From positions 65,736,977 to 65,800,976 of the forward strand of contig CM059192.1 of the NCBI GenBank assembly GCA_030323885.1: a stretch of 64,000 nt of DNA. Direction: 5' to 3'. Below are positions 32,655 to 44,968 of the stretch, one piece after another. The notes below the pieces were generated by a model. It saw only the letters and a program-made list of their open reading frames with translations, was not told the origin of the DNA and did no database searches. The translations under genes were made by a program, and so were the position numbers. How positions within the stretch are numbered: position 1 is the first letter of the stretch; the number at the start of each line of letters is the position of its first letter. The stretch comes from Branchipolynoe longqiensis (Eukaryota > Annelida > Polychaeta > Phyllodocida > Polynoidae).

Positions 32655-35600
32655 CACAATGGTCACGCAATCCCAACACTACGCCCATGTTATACCCATA
32701 ATATGCCGACACTACATCCACATTACCCGAACATTGTGCCCATATTATACCAACAATATGCCGCCACTACGTCCACATTACCCGAACGGTGTGCCCATAT
32801 TATACCAACAATATGCCGACACTACGTCCACATTACCCAAATGCTGTGCCCATATTATACCAACAATATGCGACACTACGTCCACATTACCTGAACACTG
32901 CCCATATTATACCAACAATATGCGACACTACGTCCACATTACCTGAACACTGTGCCCATATTATACCAACAATATGCGACACTACGTCCACATTACCTGA
33001 ACACTGTGCCCATATTATACCAACAATATGCCAACACTACGTCCACATTACCTGAACACTGTGCCCATATTATACCAACAATATGCCGACACTACGTCCA
33101 CATTACCTGAACACTGTGCCCATATTATACCAACAATATGCGACACTACGTCCACATTACCTGAACATTGTGCCCATATTATACCAACAATATGCGACAC
33201 TACGTCCACATTACCTGAACACTGTGCCCATATTATACCAACAATATGCGACACTACGTCCACATTACCTGAACATTGTGCCCATATTATACCAACAATA
33301 TGCGACACTACGTCCACATTACCTGAACACTGTGCCCATATTATACCAACAATATGCCGACACTACGTCCACATTACCTGAACACTGTGCCCATATTATA
33401 CCAACAATATGCGACACTACGTCCACATTACCTGAACACTGTGCCCATATTATACCAACAATATGCGACACTACGTCCACATTACCCGAACACTGTGCCC
33501 ATATTATACCAACAATATGTGACACTACGTCCACATTACCCGAACACTGTGCCCATATTATACCAACAATATGCGACACTACGTCCACATTACCTGAACA
33601 CTGTGCCCATATTATACCAACAATATGCCGACACTACGTCCACATTACCCGAACGCTGTGCCCATATTATACCAACAATATGCGACACTACGTCCACATT
33701 ACCCAACACTGTGCCCATATTATACCAACAATATGCGACACTACGTCCACATTACCTGAACACTGCCCATATTATACCAACAATATGCGACACTACGTCC
33801 ACATTACCTGAACACTGTGCCCATATTATACCAACAATATGCGACACTACGTCCACATTACCTGAACACTGTGCCCATATTATACCAACAATATGCTGAC
33901 ACTACGTCCACATTACCTGAACACTGTGCCCATATTATACCAACAATATGCGACACTACGTCCACATTACCTGAACACTGTGCCCATATTATACCAACAA
34001 TATGCGACACTACGTCCACATTACCTGAACACTGTGCCCATATTATACCAACAATATGCGACACTACGTCCACATTACCTGAACACTGTGCCCATATTAT
34101 ACCAACAATATGCCAACACTACGTCCACATTACCTGAACACTGTGCCCATATTATACCAACAATATGCGACACTACGTCCACATTACCTGAACACTGTGC
34201 CCATATTATACCAACAATATGCGACACTACGTCCACATTACCTGAACACTGTGCCCATATTATACCAACAATATGCGACACTACGTCCACATTACCTGAA
34301 CACTGTGCCCATATTATACCAACAATATGCCAACACTACGTCCACATTACCTGAACGCTGTGCCATATTATACCAACAATATGCGACACTACGTCCACAT
34401 TACCTGAACACTGTGCCCATATTATACCAACAATATGCGACACTACGTCCACATTACCTGAACACTGTGCCCATATTATACCAACAATATGCTGACACTA
34501 CGTCCACATTACCTGAACACTGTGCCCATATTATACCAACAATATGCGACACTACGTCCACATTACCTGAACACTGTGCCCATATTATACCAACAATATG
34601 CCGACACTACGTCCACATTACCTGAACACTGTGCCCATATTATACCAACAATATGCCGACACTACGTCCACATTACCTGAACACTGTGCCCATATTATAC
34701 CAACAATATGCGACACTACGTCCACATTACCTGAACACTGTGCCCATATTATACCAACAATATGCTGACACTACATCCACATTACCTGAACACTGTGCCC
34801 ATATTATACCAACAATATGCGACACTACGTCCACATTACCTGAACACTGTGCCCATATTATACCAACAATATGCGACACTACGTCCACATTACCTGAACA
34901 CTGTGCCCATATTATACCAACAATATGCGACACTACGTCCACATTACCTGAACACTGTGCCCATATTATACCAACAATATGCGACACTACGTCCACATTA
35001 CCTGAACACTGTGCCCATATTATACCAACAATATGCGACACTACGTCCACATTACCTGAACACTGTGCCCATATTATACCAACAATATGCGACACTACGT
35101 CCACATTACCTGAACACTGTGCCCATATTATACCAACAATATGCGACACTACGTCCACATTACCTGAACACTGTGCCCATATTATACCAACAATATGCGA
35201 CACTACGTCCACATTACCTGAACACTGTGCCCATATTATACCAACAATATGCGACACTACGTCCACATTACCTGAACACTGTGCCCATATTATACCAACA
35301 ATATGCGACACTACGTCCACATTACCTGAACACTGTGCCCATATTATACCAACAATATGCTGACACTACGTCCACATTACCCGAACACTGTGCCCATATT
35401 ATACCAACAATATGCCGACACTACGTCCACATTACCTGAACACTGTGCCCATATTATACCAACAATATGCTGACACTACGTCCACATTACCTGAACACTG
35501 TGCCCATATTATACCAACAATATGCTGACACTACGTCCACATTACCCGAATGCTGTGCCATATTATACCAACAATATGCGACACTACGTCCACATTACCT

Positions 35601-37070
35601 GAACACTGTGCCCATATTATACCAACAATATGCGACACTACGTCCACATTACCTGAACACTGTGCCCATATTATACCAACAATATGCTGACACTACGTCC
35701 ACATTACCCGAACACTGTGCCCATATTATACCAACAATATGCTGACACTACGTCCACATTACCTGAACACTGTGCCCATATTATACCAACAATATGCGAC
35801 ACTACGTCCACATTACCTGAACACTGTGCCCATATTATACCAACAATATGCCGACACTACGTCCACATTACCTGAACACTGTGCCCATATTATACCAACA
35901 ATATGCGACACTACGTCCACATTACCTGAACACTGTGCCCATATTATACCAACAATATGCGACACTACGTCCACATTACCTGAACACTGTGCCCATATTA
36001 TACCAACAATATGCCAACACTACGTCCACATTACCTGAACACTGCCCATATTATACCAACAATATGCGACACTACGTCCACATTACCTGAACACTGTGCC
36101 CATATTATACCAACAATATGCGACACTACGTCCACATTACCTGAACGCTGTGCCCATATTATACCAACAATATGCGACACTACGTCCACATTACCTGAAC
36201 ACTGTGCCCATATTATACCAACAATATGCTGACACTACGTCCACATTACCTGAACACTGCCCATATTATACCAACAATATGCGACACTACGTCCACATTA
36301 CCTGAACACTGTGCCCATATTATACCAACAATATGCGACACTACGTCCACATTACCCGAACACTGCCCATATTATACCAACAATATGCGACACTACGTCC
36401 ACATTACCTGAACACTGTGCCCATATTATACCAACAATATGTGACACTACGTCCACATTACCTGAACGCTGTTCCCATAGTATACCAACAATATGCCGAC
36501 ACTACGTCCACATTACCTGAACACTGTGCCCATATTATACCAACAATATGTGACACTACGTCCACATTACCTGAACGCTGTGCCCATATTATACCAACAA
36601 TATGCGACACTACGTCCACATTACCTGAACACTGTGCCCATATTATACCAACAATATGCGACACTACGTCCACATTACCTGAACACTGTGCCCATATTAT
36701 ACCAACAATATGCGACACTACGTCCACATTACCTGAACACTGTGCCCATATTATACCAACAATATGTGACACTACGTCCACATTACCTGAACACTGTGCC
36801 CATATTATACCAACAATATGCGACACTACGTCCACATTACCTGAACACTGTGCCCATATTATACCAACAATATGCCGACACTACGTCCACATTACCTGAA
36901 CACTGTGCCCATATTATACCAACAATATGCGACACTACGTCCACATTACCTGAACACTGTGCCCATATTATACCAACAATATGCGACACTACGTCCACAT
37001 TACCTGAACACTGTGCCCATATTATACCAACAATATGCTGACACTACGTCCACATTACCCGAACGCTGTG
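32655..37070 (+). repeat. 54/55-bp satellite array, about 80 units
   Basis: Unit: GCGACACTACGTCCACATTA-CCTGAACACTGTGCCCATAT-TATACCAACAATAT. Most units are 54 bp; those with GCCGACAC, GCTGACAC or GCCAACAC are 55 bp, and a few lack TG or C (GAACACTGCCCAT, TGTGCCATA). The first units (32660-32720) are diverged and the last is cut at GTGCCCTCC. Because 54 is a multiple of three, long frames stay open on both strands; these are not genes. Confidence 0.97.
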
Positions 37071-37079
37071 CCCTCCACC

Positions 37080-37410
37080 CCCCATAAATACCCACACAAA
37101 ACCCAAACTAAGAAAAACCCATAAAACCAACAAAAACACACAAAAGAACATTATGAAACAAAACCAAACAACCACGCAACTCACGTTAAGTTTAAACACG
37201 ACGAACATGACAATTTACTCCTTATTAATATGGACGTTTTAAGTGTATGACCTCCATGAAATGGCATTTAAGAGATTATAGATGTCAAAATATCATGGGT
37301 GGGTCGGTGGGGGAATAATACCCCCAGATTCCTTAGTGCCTTGAACTTTGAGAACTCGTACATTCCAAGAGTCTATCTGGAAAAAAGAAAATAAAGAATT
37401 CCTAACTGCT
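37080..37410. other. Intergenic, nothing recognised
   Basis: A-rich sequence directly after the satellite. No gene recognised. Confidence 0.45.
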
Positions 37411-37413
37411 GCC

Positions 37414-38293
37414 CTGGGGCCGTATGCATGAAGCAGTGCTACGCGCTCCCGGTGCTAAATGCTAGTGCCGGGGTAGCTATCACCGACGTGGTGGAGAAGG
37501 TCAAGTCATATGCAGAGGCGCCCAAACTGGTGTGGGTAGTAAACCTTGGACTTATTTTTAGATTTGGGAAATCCCTCTGAGCCTGTTCCCGGCGAGCACC
37601 GCTATTTGCCAATATCGCCGCCGATGGTGTTGAGTGTGAGTTGTGAGGGGAAAGGGAAGTGCATCTGTCAGGAGCCGTATGCATGGGCTGGTGCTATGCG
37701 CAGCCGGTGCTACATGCTACATCACTGGCTAGCACCGGCTTGGTGAATTAGGTCAAGCCCTATGCACCGATGCCCAAACCGGTGGGGATAGCAAACCGTG
37801 TAGTTATTTATAGATTTGGGGAACCCCACTGAGCCTGTTCCCGCTGAGCACTGCTATTTGCCAATATCGCCGCCGATTTGGTGGCAGCGGCGGCGTTAAT
37901 ATTGGTTCGATTATTAGTTTAATTTGACCAAATTCGGCGGTGGCCTTAATATCGCTTTGATTTCTGGTTTAATTTGGCGAAATTTCACTTTTTTAAAATG
38001 TTATTCTGTAGCGGTGGTGTTAATATCACTTCGATTTTAAGGTTAATTTGCTCAAATTTCAATTTTTGAGTATGTAATTCTGTTAAATATGATAGCATTG
38101 AATAGATTTGGGCCTAATCGGTACCAAACACCACCGTTAACCCTGATATGAAAGCAGTTTAGCTTAGCCTAGGCTACAGTCATCGGCTAGCGCTGGCACC
38201 GCTTCTTGCATGCGGATTTTCCACCGTTAGCCGTGTGGTGCCCACCAAAACTCGGTTAGGGCGCTAACACTGCCCCATGCACACGGGCCCTGG
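37414..38293. mobile_element. Foldback element FB7, CTGGGGCCGTATGCATGAAG termini, duplicated
   Basis: Left end CTGGGGCCGTATGCATGAAG, right end CACTGCCCCATGCACACGGG-CCC. The interior GATTTGGGAAATCCC, CCTGTTCCCGGCGAGCACCG, CAATATCGCCGCCGAT and ATAGCATTGAATAGATTTGG-GCC is shared with 38719-39197 and 53369-54134. A second internal left-like segment (GCCGTATGCATGGGCTGGTG, 37673) and a second GAGCCTGTTCCC block show an internal tandem duplication. Confidence 0.75.
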
Positions 38294-38299
38294 ATGTGC

Positions 38300-38456
38300 T
38301 TTGCTGGTGGTGGATTGTGCGCATGTGTGAAGGATGGGGGAGGGGGAGGGGGAGGTGGGGTGTGTTGAGGGGAGGGGGTCGAGGAAGGAGGAAGGTGTTA
38401 TGTGTGGTGTGTGTGTGGTGTGTGGTGTGTGTGTGTGGTGTATGTGTGGTGCATGC
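38300..38456. repeat. G-rich and GTGTGGTGTG tract
   Basis: Simple sequence from GGGGGAGGGGG to GTGTGGTGTGTG; no gene. Confidence 0.85.
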
Positions 38457-38677
38457 CATTTCTATTATGTGTGCAGACAGGACTCGTTGCCTCTACACAC
38501 ACACCTTTACTAAACGCCCAAGCGTCGAGGAGATGAGAGGAGAGATGGGAGAAAAATGTCGACAATGTTGCACTTGACTAAGAGTGCTGAACGCGAGCAA
38601 ACACAACGCACACGTCTCCGTGCTTGTAGGAACTGCACTGTCAACTCCCCAGGTGGCGCTACGGCTGCACCGCCACC

Positions 38678-38692
38678 GCCGCCACCTAGTGG
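38678..38692 (-). promoter_or_regulatory. CTCF-like motif
   Basis: On the - strand CCACTAGGTGGCGGC fits CCASYAGRKGGCRSY at every position. A second core, CCAGGTGGCGCT, is 28 bp away at about 38650 on the + strand. Confidence 0.4.
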
Positions 38693-38718
38693 CAAATTCC
38701 CAATAACCCTTAAAGATC

Positions 38719-39197
38719 TGGGGACGTATGGATGAAGAATTATTTATCGGCTCCGGTGTTAAGGACCGAGTTCGGGTTAGCTAATGCCGGTGTTGGGTAT
38801 GTACGGAGCCAAAGCGCGGAGGCGTTAGCTAACATATAAGTTATTTATAGATTTGGGAAATCACTCTGAGCCTGTTCCCGGCGAGCACCGCTATCTGCCA
38901 ATATCGCCGCCGATTCAGCGGCGGTGGCTATTTGTTTCGATTTTGGGGTTAATTTGACCAAAATTCACTTTTTGAGTATCATATTCTGTCAAATATGATA
39001 GCATTGAATAGATTTGGGCCTAATCGGTACCTAACACTGCCTGTAAACTTGGTACAGAGTGGTGTTAGTGTAGGTGACGTTAAACTTGCGGTGTTTCCAT
39101 AAAACTGCTCCATACGTAGCGACTTTTCGTCGCTAAACCAGAAATCCCTTCCAAACCCAGTTGCCTCGCTAACACCGCCCCATGCATATGGGCCCTG
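38719..39197. mobile_element. Foldback element FB8, same family as FB7
   Basis: Left end CTGGGGACGTATGGATGAAG, right end CACCGCCCCATGCATATGGG-CCC. Interior identical in order to FB7 (AATCACTCTGAGCCTGTTCC, ATAGCATTGAATAGATTTGG) but without the duplication, so it shows the basic unit length near 480 bp. Confidence 0.8.
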
Positions 39198-39373
39198 ATC
39201 ACATGGCTTTAAGATGTGTTATATACACAAATGTCTGTTATATATTGGTTTTGAAAGTGAGCAGAATGATCGTTGGCTCACGGCGTGGAGCAGGCGGGCA
39301 GGAGAGAATGCCCACTCCGCAGCGAATATCATGAAGGTTTAGTTGTCTTGAGAGAAACATTAAGGGGCTGCTG

Positions 39374-39565
39374 TTATTTATATCCACATAATCAATTACT
39401 TAGTACATATGTGATGTATAGCAAATTATGCGAGTATAAAGATACGTAGGGGTTAATTATTATTATTATGTCATACTCCGGAAGACCAACACTGTATCGG
39501 TGGCTCAACCTTCCCTCCTCGCCTCCACCGGATGTAGACCAGTGTCAGTCGCATATATATATCCA
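39374..39565. mobile_element. TA-core palindromic element (family P), long form
   Basis: ATATCCACATAATCAATTAC ... GATGTATAGCAAATTATGCG-AGTATAAAGATACGTAGGGG, then TCATACTCCGGAAGACCAAC-ACTGTATCGGTGGC and GACCAGTGTCAGTCGCA. Matches 18445 and 45860. A further inverted half lies at about 39684-39725 (TTATACTCGTATAATGTGTT). Confidence 0.7.
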
Positions 39566-39839
39566 GTGTGTGATGCGAGGGGGGTGCCCACCTGGCAATT
39601 TACCCGATAGCTGGGAGGGAGCGGGGGGGGGGGCACTCCCCCAATTCGCACAGAGGAAATATAGGATGTACATGTTACCCTTGCATTTATACTCGTATAA
39701 TGTGTTATGCATCACATATATATTTACAAACTGTTCACATTCTAGAGATATTAAAGTTGCATAGTACGATAGCTTTGAGTTTATGTTATTTTCTGATATA
39801 AATATGTTAGGTCGAGCATGATAATCTGCCTTACTTTAG

Positions 39840-40170
39840 TTTGATGTTTGGTTGTTTTACGTCCTGGCAACATCTAAGGTCATATGAGGACGAGTACCAA
39901 CTTATGACAATGCGCACTCATGGCAACTTAATAGTGCTGCCGCACTGGTAGACCAGGCTGCTGACACCATGACCCACTTTCCCTCTTAGGCACTATATCC
40001 TGGTACTGAGCTAATCATTCCTTGTCCTATCCTAGGTAATGCCAAGCACCAGGGTAGATAGCGACACGTATACATTTTGTAAGTCATTGGTTTGACTCGA
40101 CTGGAAATTGAGCTCCCGACCTTCTGCACGGGAAGCCTGCGCTTTATGAATTCGGCCACTACGTCCGGTA
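39840..40170 (-). mobile_element. SINE copy S6
   Basis: Minus-strand copy: tail GTTGCCAGGACGTAAAACAA, body with GGCAGCACTATTAAGTTGCC and CCAATGACTTACAAAATGTA, head with box A-like GTGGCCGAATTCATAAAGCG. Lies right beside FB9. Confidence 0.85.
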
Positions 40171-40174
40171 CTTA

Positions 40175-40741
40175 AAGGCCCAGTCAGACCTTACCGGACT
40201 GAGTACCGGAAACCACCGGGCAAAGATTTATCTAGTCCGGTGGTGTTCGGTGTCGAACTGTTGCAACGGCCGCCGGACGAAACGGACGCTAAACGGATGC
40301 TAAACGGACATTATCGAATAGTCAACGGACGAGAACCAGACGAGAACCGGTGGGCAACCGAATGTCAAACGGACACCAACCAGACACCTATCGGACACCT
40401 ACCGGACTGTTCATGGACCCGCCAAAAACCGACGGACCGAAAACCCGCAGCACCATCAATGGACTCTTCAGGATACAAAACGGACACCTAATGGATGAGT
40501 AAAGGACAGGAAATGGACGAAACGGACTTAAAACGGACACCAACTGTACACTTCAGTCCGATGGTGTCTGGTACAAGTTTTGTGCATGTTCAAAACTTGT
40601 ACCGGACACCATCGGACACCACCGGACACATAACAGACACGCCAGATGCCAAACGTATTTAAACTGAACATTGCCGTATTTCACCGGACAGTGTCCGTTT
40701 TCTATCCGGTTTCTTAATCCGGTGAGGTCTGACTGGGGCTT
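40175..40741. mobile_element. Foldback element FB9, CCAGTCAGACCT termini
   Basis: AAAGGCCCAGTCAGACCTTA and its inverted partner GAGGTCTGACTGGGGCTTT, flanked by TA. The interior is built from ACGGAC and CCGGACACC words and has a central hairpin with 26-bp arms (40557-40582 and 40591-40616, one mismatch, loop TGCATGTT). The word set resembles that of FB1. Confidence 0.8.
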
Positions 40742-41012
40742 TAGATTGAAGCCACTTTGCTTTAAAATGACTAACTTACGAAGGAGACATTTGAAGCGTA
40801 AACACGGCAAATTAATGTTGACATGCTTGTCAAAACTTCGAGCCCATAGTCTTCCGCAGCAAACAAGGTTCTATCAGATTGACTTCAAATGTCGTTCTAG
40901 GTATCAACACACGTTTTATGAGTGAACCAATATCTAAGGTAGATTACAGTCTCAAATCTAGATAAATGTTTTTGCTGTTGAGAATTAGATGCTTTTATCG
41001 GACTATGCAACA
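40742..41012 (+). repeat. Dispersed repeat R1, long copy
   Basis: Shares with 467-780 the blocks GACATTTGAAGCGTAAA, CAAATTAATG and CATGCTTGTC, then CAAATCTAGATAAATGTTTT and TATCGGACTATGCAACATT. As at 445, a foldback element lies immediately upstream. Confidence 0.55.
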
Positions 41013-41015
41013 TTG

Positions 41016-41556
41016 AAGCCCTGGTCTCATGCATGTTAGTGAACGTACTTGAACTTAGTTGAATGTAGGATAGATTAACATGGGTCAAATGTGGTTCATT
41101 AAACTAAGGTGAAAAACATTAAGGTATGGCAGGTTTTTGTTCAGTTAAATACATTACAGCACGGAAGTAGGTGCATTCAACTACGTTCAACTACGTTCAA
41201 CTACGTTCATCCACGTTCAACTACGTTCACCTATGTTCAACTACATTCACCATACGTTAGCCTCCACTAAGGTCAACTAGTTCAATTACGTCCAAGTATG
41301 CTAGAGTATGCTAGAGTAAGCTAGATTATGCTAGAGTACATTAAGAGTACGGAGACTTCGCCACAGTACGTTAGCCTCTAAAGTAGCACTCTTTTGAACT
41401 TGTCCAAAGATTAAATCGGAACTCACGGCCCACCCACGGTATTACCAAGTTAGCATGACGGAGAAGTATGAATGCCGTTACGTTCAACTACGTTCCAGTA
41501 CGTTAGCCTCCGCTATGTTCAACTATGTCCACTAACTGTATATATGACCGGGCCTT
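41016..41556. mobile_element. Foldback element FB10, AAGCCCTGGTCTCATGCATG termini
   Basis: AAGCCCTGGTCTCATGCATG-TTAGTG is inverted at 41527-41556 as CACTAACTGTATATATGACC-GGGCCTT with several mismatches. The interior is built from GTTCAACTAC and GCTAGAGTAT words. Confidence 0.6.
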
Positions 41557-41617
41557 ATCTGTACTGCACATGGGATTACTGAAAATGGTTTAATGTTCTT
41601 GGACAGTATATTCCCTA

Positions 41618-42252
41618 AAGGGCGCATTCCATATACGCGTAATGCGTAATGCGTTATGCGTTATGCGTTATGCGAATGCCAGCATTCCATATATGCGTAA
41701 TGCGTAATGCGTGATGTGGCGCACGACTGGCTATATTTAAAAAATAAAAATAAACAATTATTCTCCATACTGCTCTGTATGTGACCAAATATTGCATGTA
41801 TATCTATGTAACTTTTTGTATGTCACATGGGGGTTCCTACCTTTATTATAACCAAATTATAGATAAGTATTCATATTTTCTGTGCATATGGTAGCATTTT
41901 TAGCTTTCCCCTAACCCTATGTCTCCCTGGTGCCCAGCTCACCATGTGTTTCCAATTAGCACCCCTCTGTGAGGCTGTTCCGTAATGCTCAGTCGCCTCT
42001 CCTGCTGTTAAACTAATGGAGACATCAGACTCAGGTTTCTATTCACATCCAGCTTGACGCATAACGCATTACGTACCGATCGCTACAGGGACCGATCGGG
42101 ATAATGAATTTCTGATGCATTCGCATTCGCATTACGCATTATGCGTGTATGGAATGTAGCTCATAGGTTTCAAGGCATTTCGATTTTTTGTCGCATTCGC
42201 ATTCGCATTCGCATTACGCATTACGCATTACGCGTATATGGAATGCGCCCTT
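41618..42252. mobile_element. Foldback element FB11, AGGGCGCATTCCATATACGC termini
   Basis: AAGGGCGCATTCCATATACG-CG at the left and CGCGTATATGGAATGCGCCC-TT at the right are perfect inverted copies. TAA flanks the AGGGCG...CGCCCT version on both sides. The arms consist of GTAATGCGTTATGCG (left) and CGCATTCGCATTACGCATTA (right) words. An internal second pair (AGCATTCCATATATGCGTAA / TGCGTGTATGGAATGTAGCT) suggests a nested or duplicated end. Confidence 0.85.
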
Positions 42253-42514
42253 AACTCGGAACCCATATATACTATAGCCCACTCTGAGATGCCACGCTGG
42301 GAAGGAATAGATGCAATTTGATTGGTTATAAGGCACAGCTAAAGGAATTCAAATTCACTATTATTAGCCTAAGTAGGCTCTGGGGGACGGGGGGACTGGG
42401 GGGAGGGAGAACTGGGGGAGGGAGAATTTGGGGGGGGGGGACTTGGGGTGATGAGTAGTACTAGTAGACGCCAGACGGCACACGACTTGGCTTTTGGAGT
42501 GCTTGAACGCAAGG

Positions 42515-42554
42515 TGAAATATATATATATGTGTATATATATATATATACACAT

Positions 42555-42612
<58 letters not shown>
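42515..42612. repeat. (TA)n microsatellite
   Basis: Nearly pure TA for about 90 bp. Confidence 0.95.
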
Positions 42613-42617
<5 letters not shown>

Positions 42618-42724
42618 CACATGGGCCCTTTCATGCAGAGCGGGAATAAGTAAATAAACCATTGTCATGTTAACATTTGAGCACAATGTGTCGGAACTCT
42701 CATTGTTATCCGGTCTCTGTCATC

Positions 42725-43670
42725 ACACCTTGTGTGTGTGTGCGTGTGTGTGCGTGCATGCGCGTGTGTCTATCAGGTGTGCATGCTGTGTTTGAGGTGT
42801 GTGCGCGTGTGTGTATGCATGTGTGTATCCTGTGTGCATGCTGTGTTTGAGCGTGTGTGTATGTATGTGTGTGTATCCTGTGTGATTGCTGTGATTGAGC
42901 GTGTGTGTATGTGTGTATGCGTGTGTGTATCCTGTGTGCATGCTGTGTTTGAGTGTGTGTGTGCATGTGTGTATCCTGTGTGCATGCTGTGCTTGAGCGT
43001 GTGTATATGTGTGTTTGTATGCATGTATGCATGTGTGTATCCTGTGTGCATGCTGTGTTTGAGCGTGTGTGTATGTGTGTATGTGTGTGTATCCTGTGTG
43101 CAAGCTGTGCTTGAGCGTGTGTATATGTGTGTATGCATGTATGCATGTGTGTATCCTGTGTGCATGCTGTGTTTGAGCGTGTGTGTATGTATGTGTGTGT
43201 ATCCTGTGTGATTGATGTGATTGAGCATGTGTGTACGTGTGTATGCGTGTGTGTATCCTGTGTGCATGCTGTGTTTGAGTGTGTGTGTGCATGTGTGTAT
43301 CCTGTGTGCATGCTGTGCTTGAGCGTCTGTATATGTGTGTGTATGCATGTATGCATGTGTGTATCCTGTGTGCATGCTGTGTTTGAGCGTGTGTGTATGT
43401 GTGTGTATGTGTGTGCATGCTGTGTTTGAGCGTGTGTGTAAGTGTGTGTATGCATGTGTGTATCCTGTGTGCATGCTGTGTTTGAGCATGTGCACGTGTG
43501 TCTATCCTGTGTACATGCTGTGTTTGAGTGTGTGTATGCGTGAGTGCATCCTGTGGCATGTGTGCGTATGCTATGCGTGAGCATGTGCGTATGCGTGTGT
43601 ACACATGTGTGCATCCTGTGTGCGTGTGTGTATGAGCTTGTGCATGCATGCGTGTGTGCGTGTGTGTCAC
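42725..43670. repeat. GT-rich minisatellite, roughly 45-60-bp units
   Basis: Units contain GTGTGTATCCTGTGTGCATG-CTGTGTTTGAGCGTGTGTGT. Cysteine/valine-rich and histidine/threonine-rich frames on both strands arise from the repeat. Confidence 0.93.
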
Positions 43671-43859
43671 TGTGTCACTGTGTCACTGACACCGTGTATT
43701 AACACCACAATGTATTCGGTGTAAAATTTACCTATGCGAATATAAATAACGAATGTGGTGATCCTCACACTGTCACAGTATTACACAACCCTTTCGGCTT
43801 AACCCATTCTATTGTGACCTATTTCTACTGACACTGCCCTGACACCTTGCATTTCCTTC

Positions 43860-44105
43860 ACCCCTTCCCACCCGCACTCACTCACTCACCCACTCACATC
43901 CACACACTCACTCACTCAATTACTCACTCACTCAGTCACGCACCCACTCACTCACTCATCCACTCGCTCGCTCACTCACTCACTCACTCACTCACTCACC
44001 CACTCACTCACTCATCCACTCACTCACTCACCCATTCACCCTCTCACAAACTCACCCATCCTCTCTCTTAATCACCCGCAGACCTACTCACTCCCTCACC
44101 CAACC
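43860..44105. repeat. (CACT)n tetranucleotide tract
   Basis: CACTCACTCACCCACTCACT and variants. Confidence 0.95.
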
Positions 44106-44137
44106 CGTTCACTCAATTCCTCCCTCACCCCACCGGA

Positions 44138-44445
44138 CGCGGTGGCCTAATCGGCAGAGCGCGGGCCTCGGCTGCGGAAGGTCGGGAGTTCGTCTCCCGC
44201 TCGAGTCAAACCAATGACTTTCAAATTTATACTTGTTGCTTCCTAGCCTGGTGTTAGGCATTAATATGATAGGGCAAGGACTGGTTGGCTCAGTGTCAGG
44301 ATAATATGATTGAGTGGGATATCGGGTCAAGGTCATATCCCAGTGGGGCAGCACTATAAAGTCGACATGAGTGCATACTATTACAAGTCGGTACCCGTCC
44401 TGATATGACCTTACACGTTGCCGGGGCGTAAAACTCCAACACCCA
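44138..44445 (+). mobile_element. SINE copy S7, head type 1
   Basis: Well-preserved head CGGACGCGGTGGCCTAATCG-GCAGAGCG, box B-like GAGTTCGTCTCCC, body TCGAGTCAAACCAATGACTT and tail GATATGACCTTACACGTTGC-CGGGGCGTAAAACTCCAAC. A section near 44330 (TGGTGCCGGCGGCCTGG in others) is shortened. Confidence 0.9.
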
Positions 44446-44699
44446 AGCCCATCCCTCACTGAGCCAGCCATCAATGAACTAACTATTCTACACCACCCTC
44501 ACCTCAATTCTAGAAAGTGAAAAAAACTCCATAAATTACAATTCTTGAAAACTACATTTATTTATATGTATATAATCTATATAACAAAGAATATATATAT
44601 ATACATTCTTTTTTTCTATTTGTAGGTACATAAACACACACACATATATACAAATGAATTAATCTAGTTTCAAAGAACCGTATATTTATATATATATAT

Positions 44700-44758
44700 A
44701 TAAATAGGATGATAATTCCCTTCCATATCTTTATACTGACATAACACGATATGCACTA

Positions 44759-44816
<58 letters not shown>

Positions 44817-44820
44817 CACT
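44700..44820. repeat. Family P half-element and (TA)n
   Basis: AATTCCCTTCCATATCTTTA-TACTGACATAACAC is the inverted right arm of family P, followed by a TA run to 44812. Confidence 0.65.
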
Positions 44821-44861
44821 CATCGGTGCACCTTTAGGTGGCTATAGCCGCCTCACCCAGT

Positions 44862-44930
44862 CACGTGACCCAGCTGCGTCGCGGGGTGGACACGTGAGCA
44901 GTCCACGTGTCAGTCAGGTGGCGCGCCGGG
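44862..44930. promoter_or_regulatory. GC islet with three CACGTG boxes, second copy
   Basis: CACGTG at 44862-44867, 44891-44896 and 44904-44909, then GGTGGCGCGCCGGG at about 44917-44930. The same three-box plus GGTGGCGCGCCGGG composition is found at 5262-5379, with different order and spacing. Confidence 0.35.
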
Positions 44931-44968
44931 ACGAGGTTAAGTCGACCAGTGATCGCATCTCTCTCGCC

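Noticed and set aside
32655..37070. CRISPR-like array
   Set aside because: Units are directly contiguous with no unique spacers, and the DNA is eukaryotic.
32613..37087. Many frames of 60-240 codons on both strands
   Set aside because: All come from a 54-bp satellite whose period is divisible by three. Both strands are open equally, which is not what selection for a protein would give.
42706..43670. Frames of 240-315 codons rich in His/Thr or Cys/Val
   Set aside because: Produced by a GT-rich minisatellite; several phases are open together.
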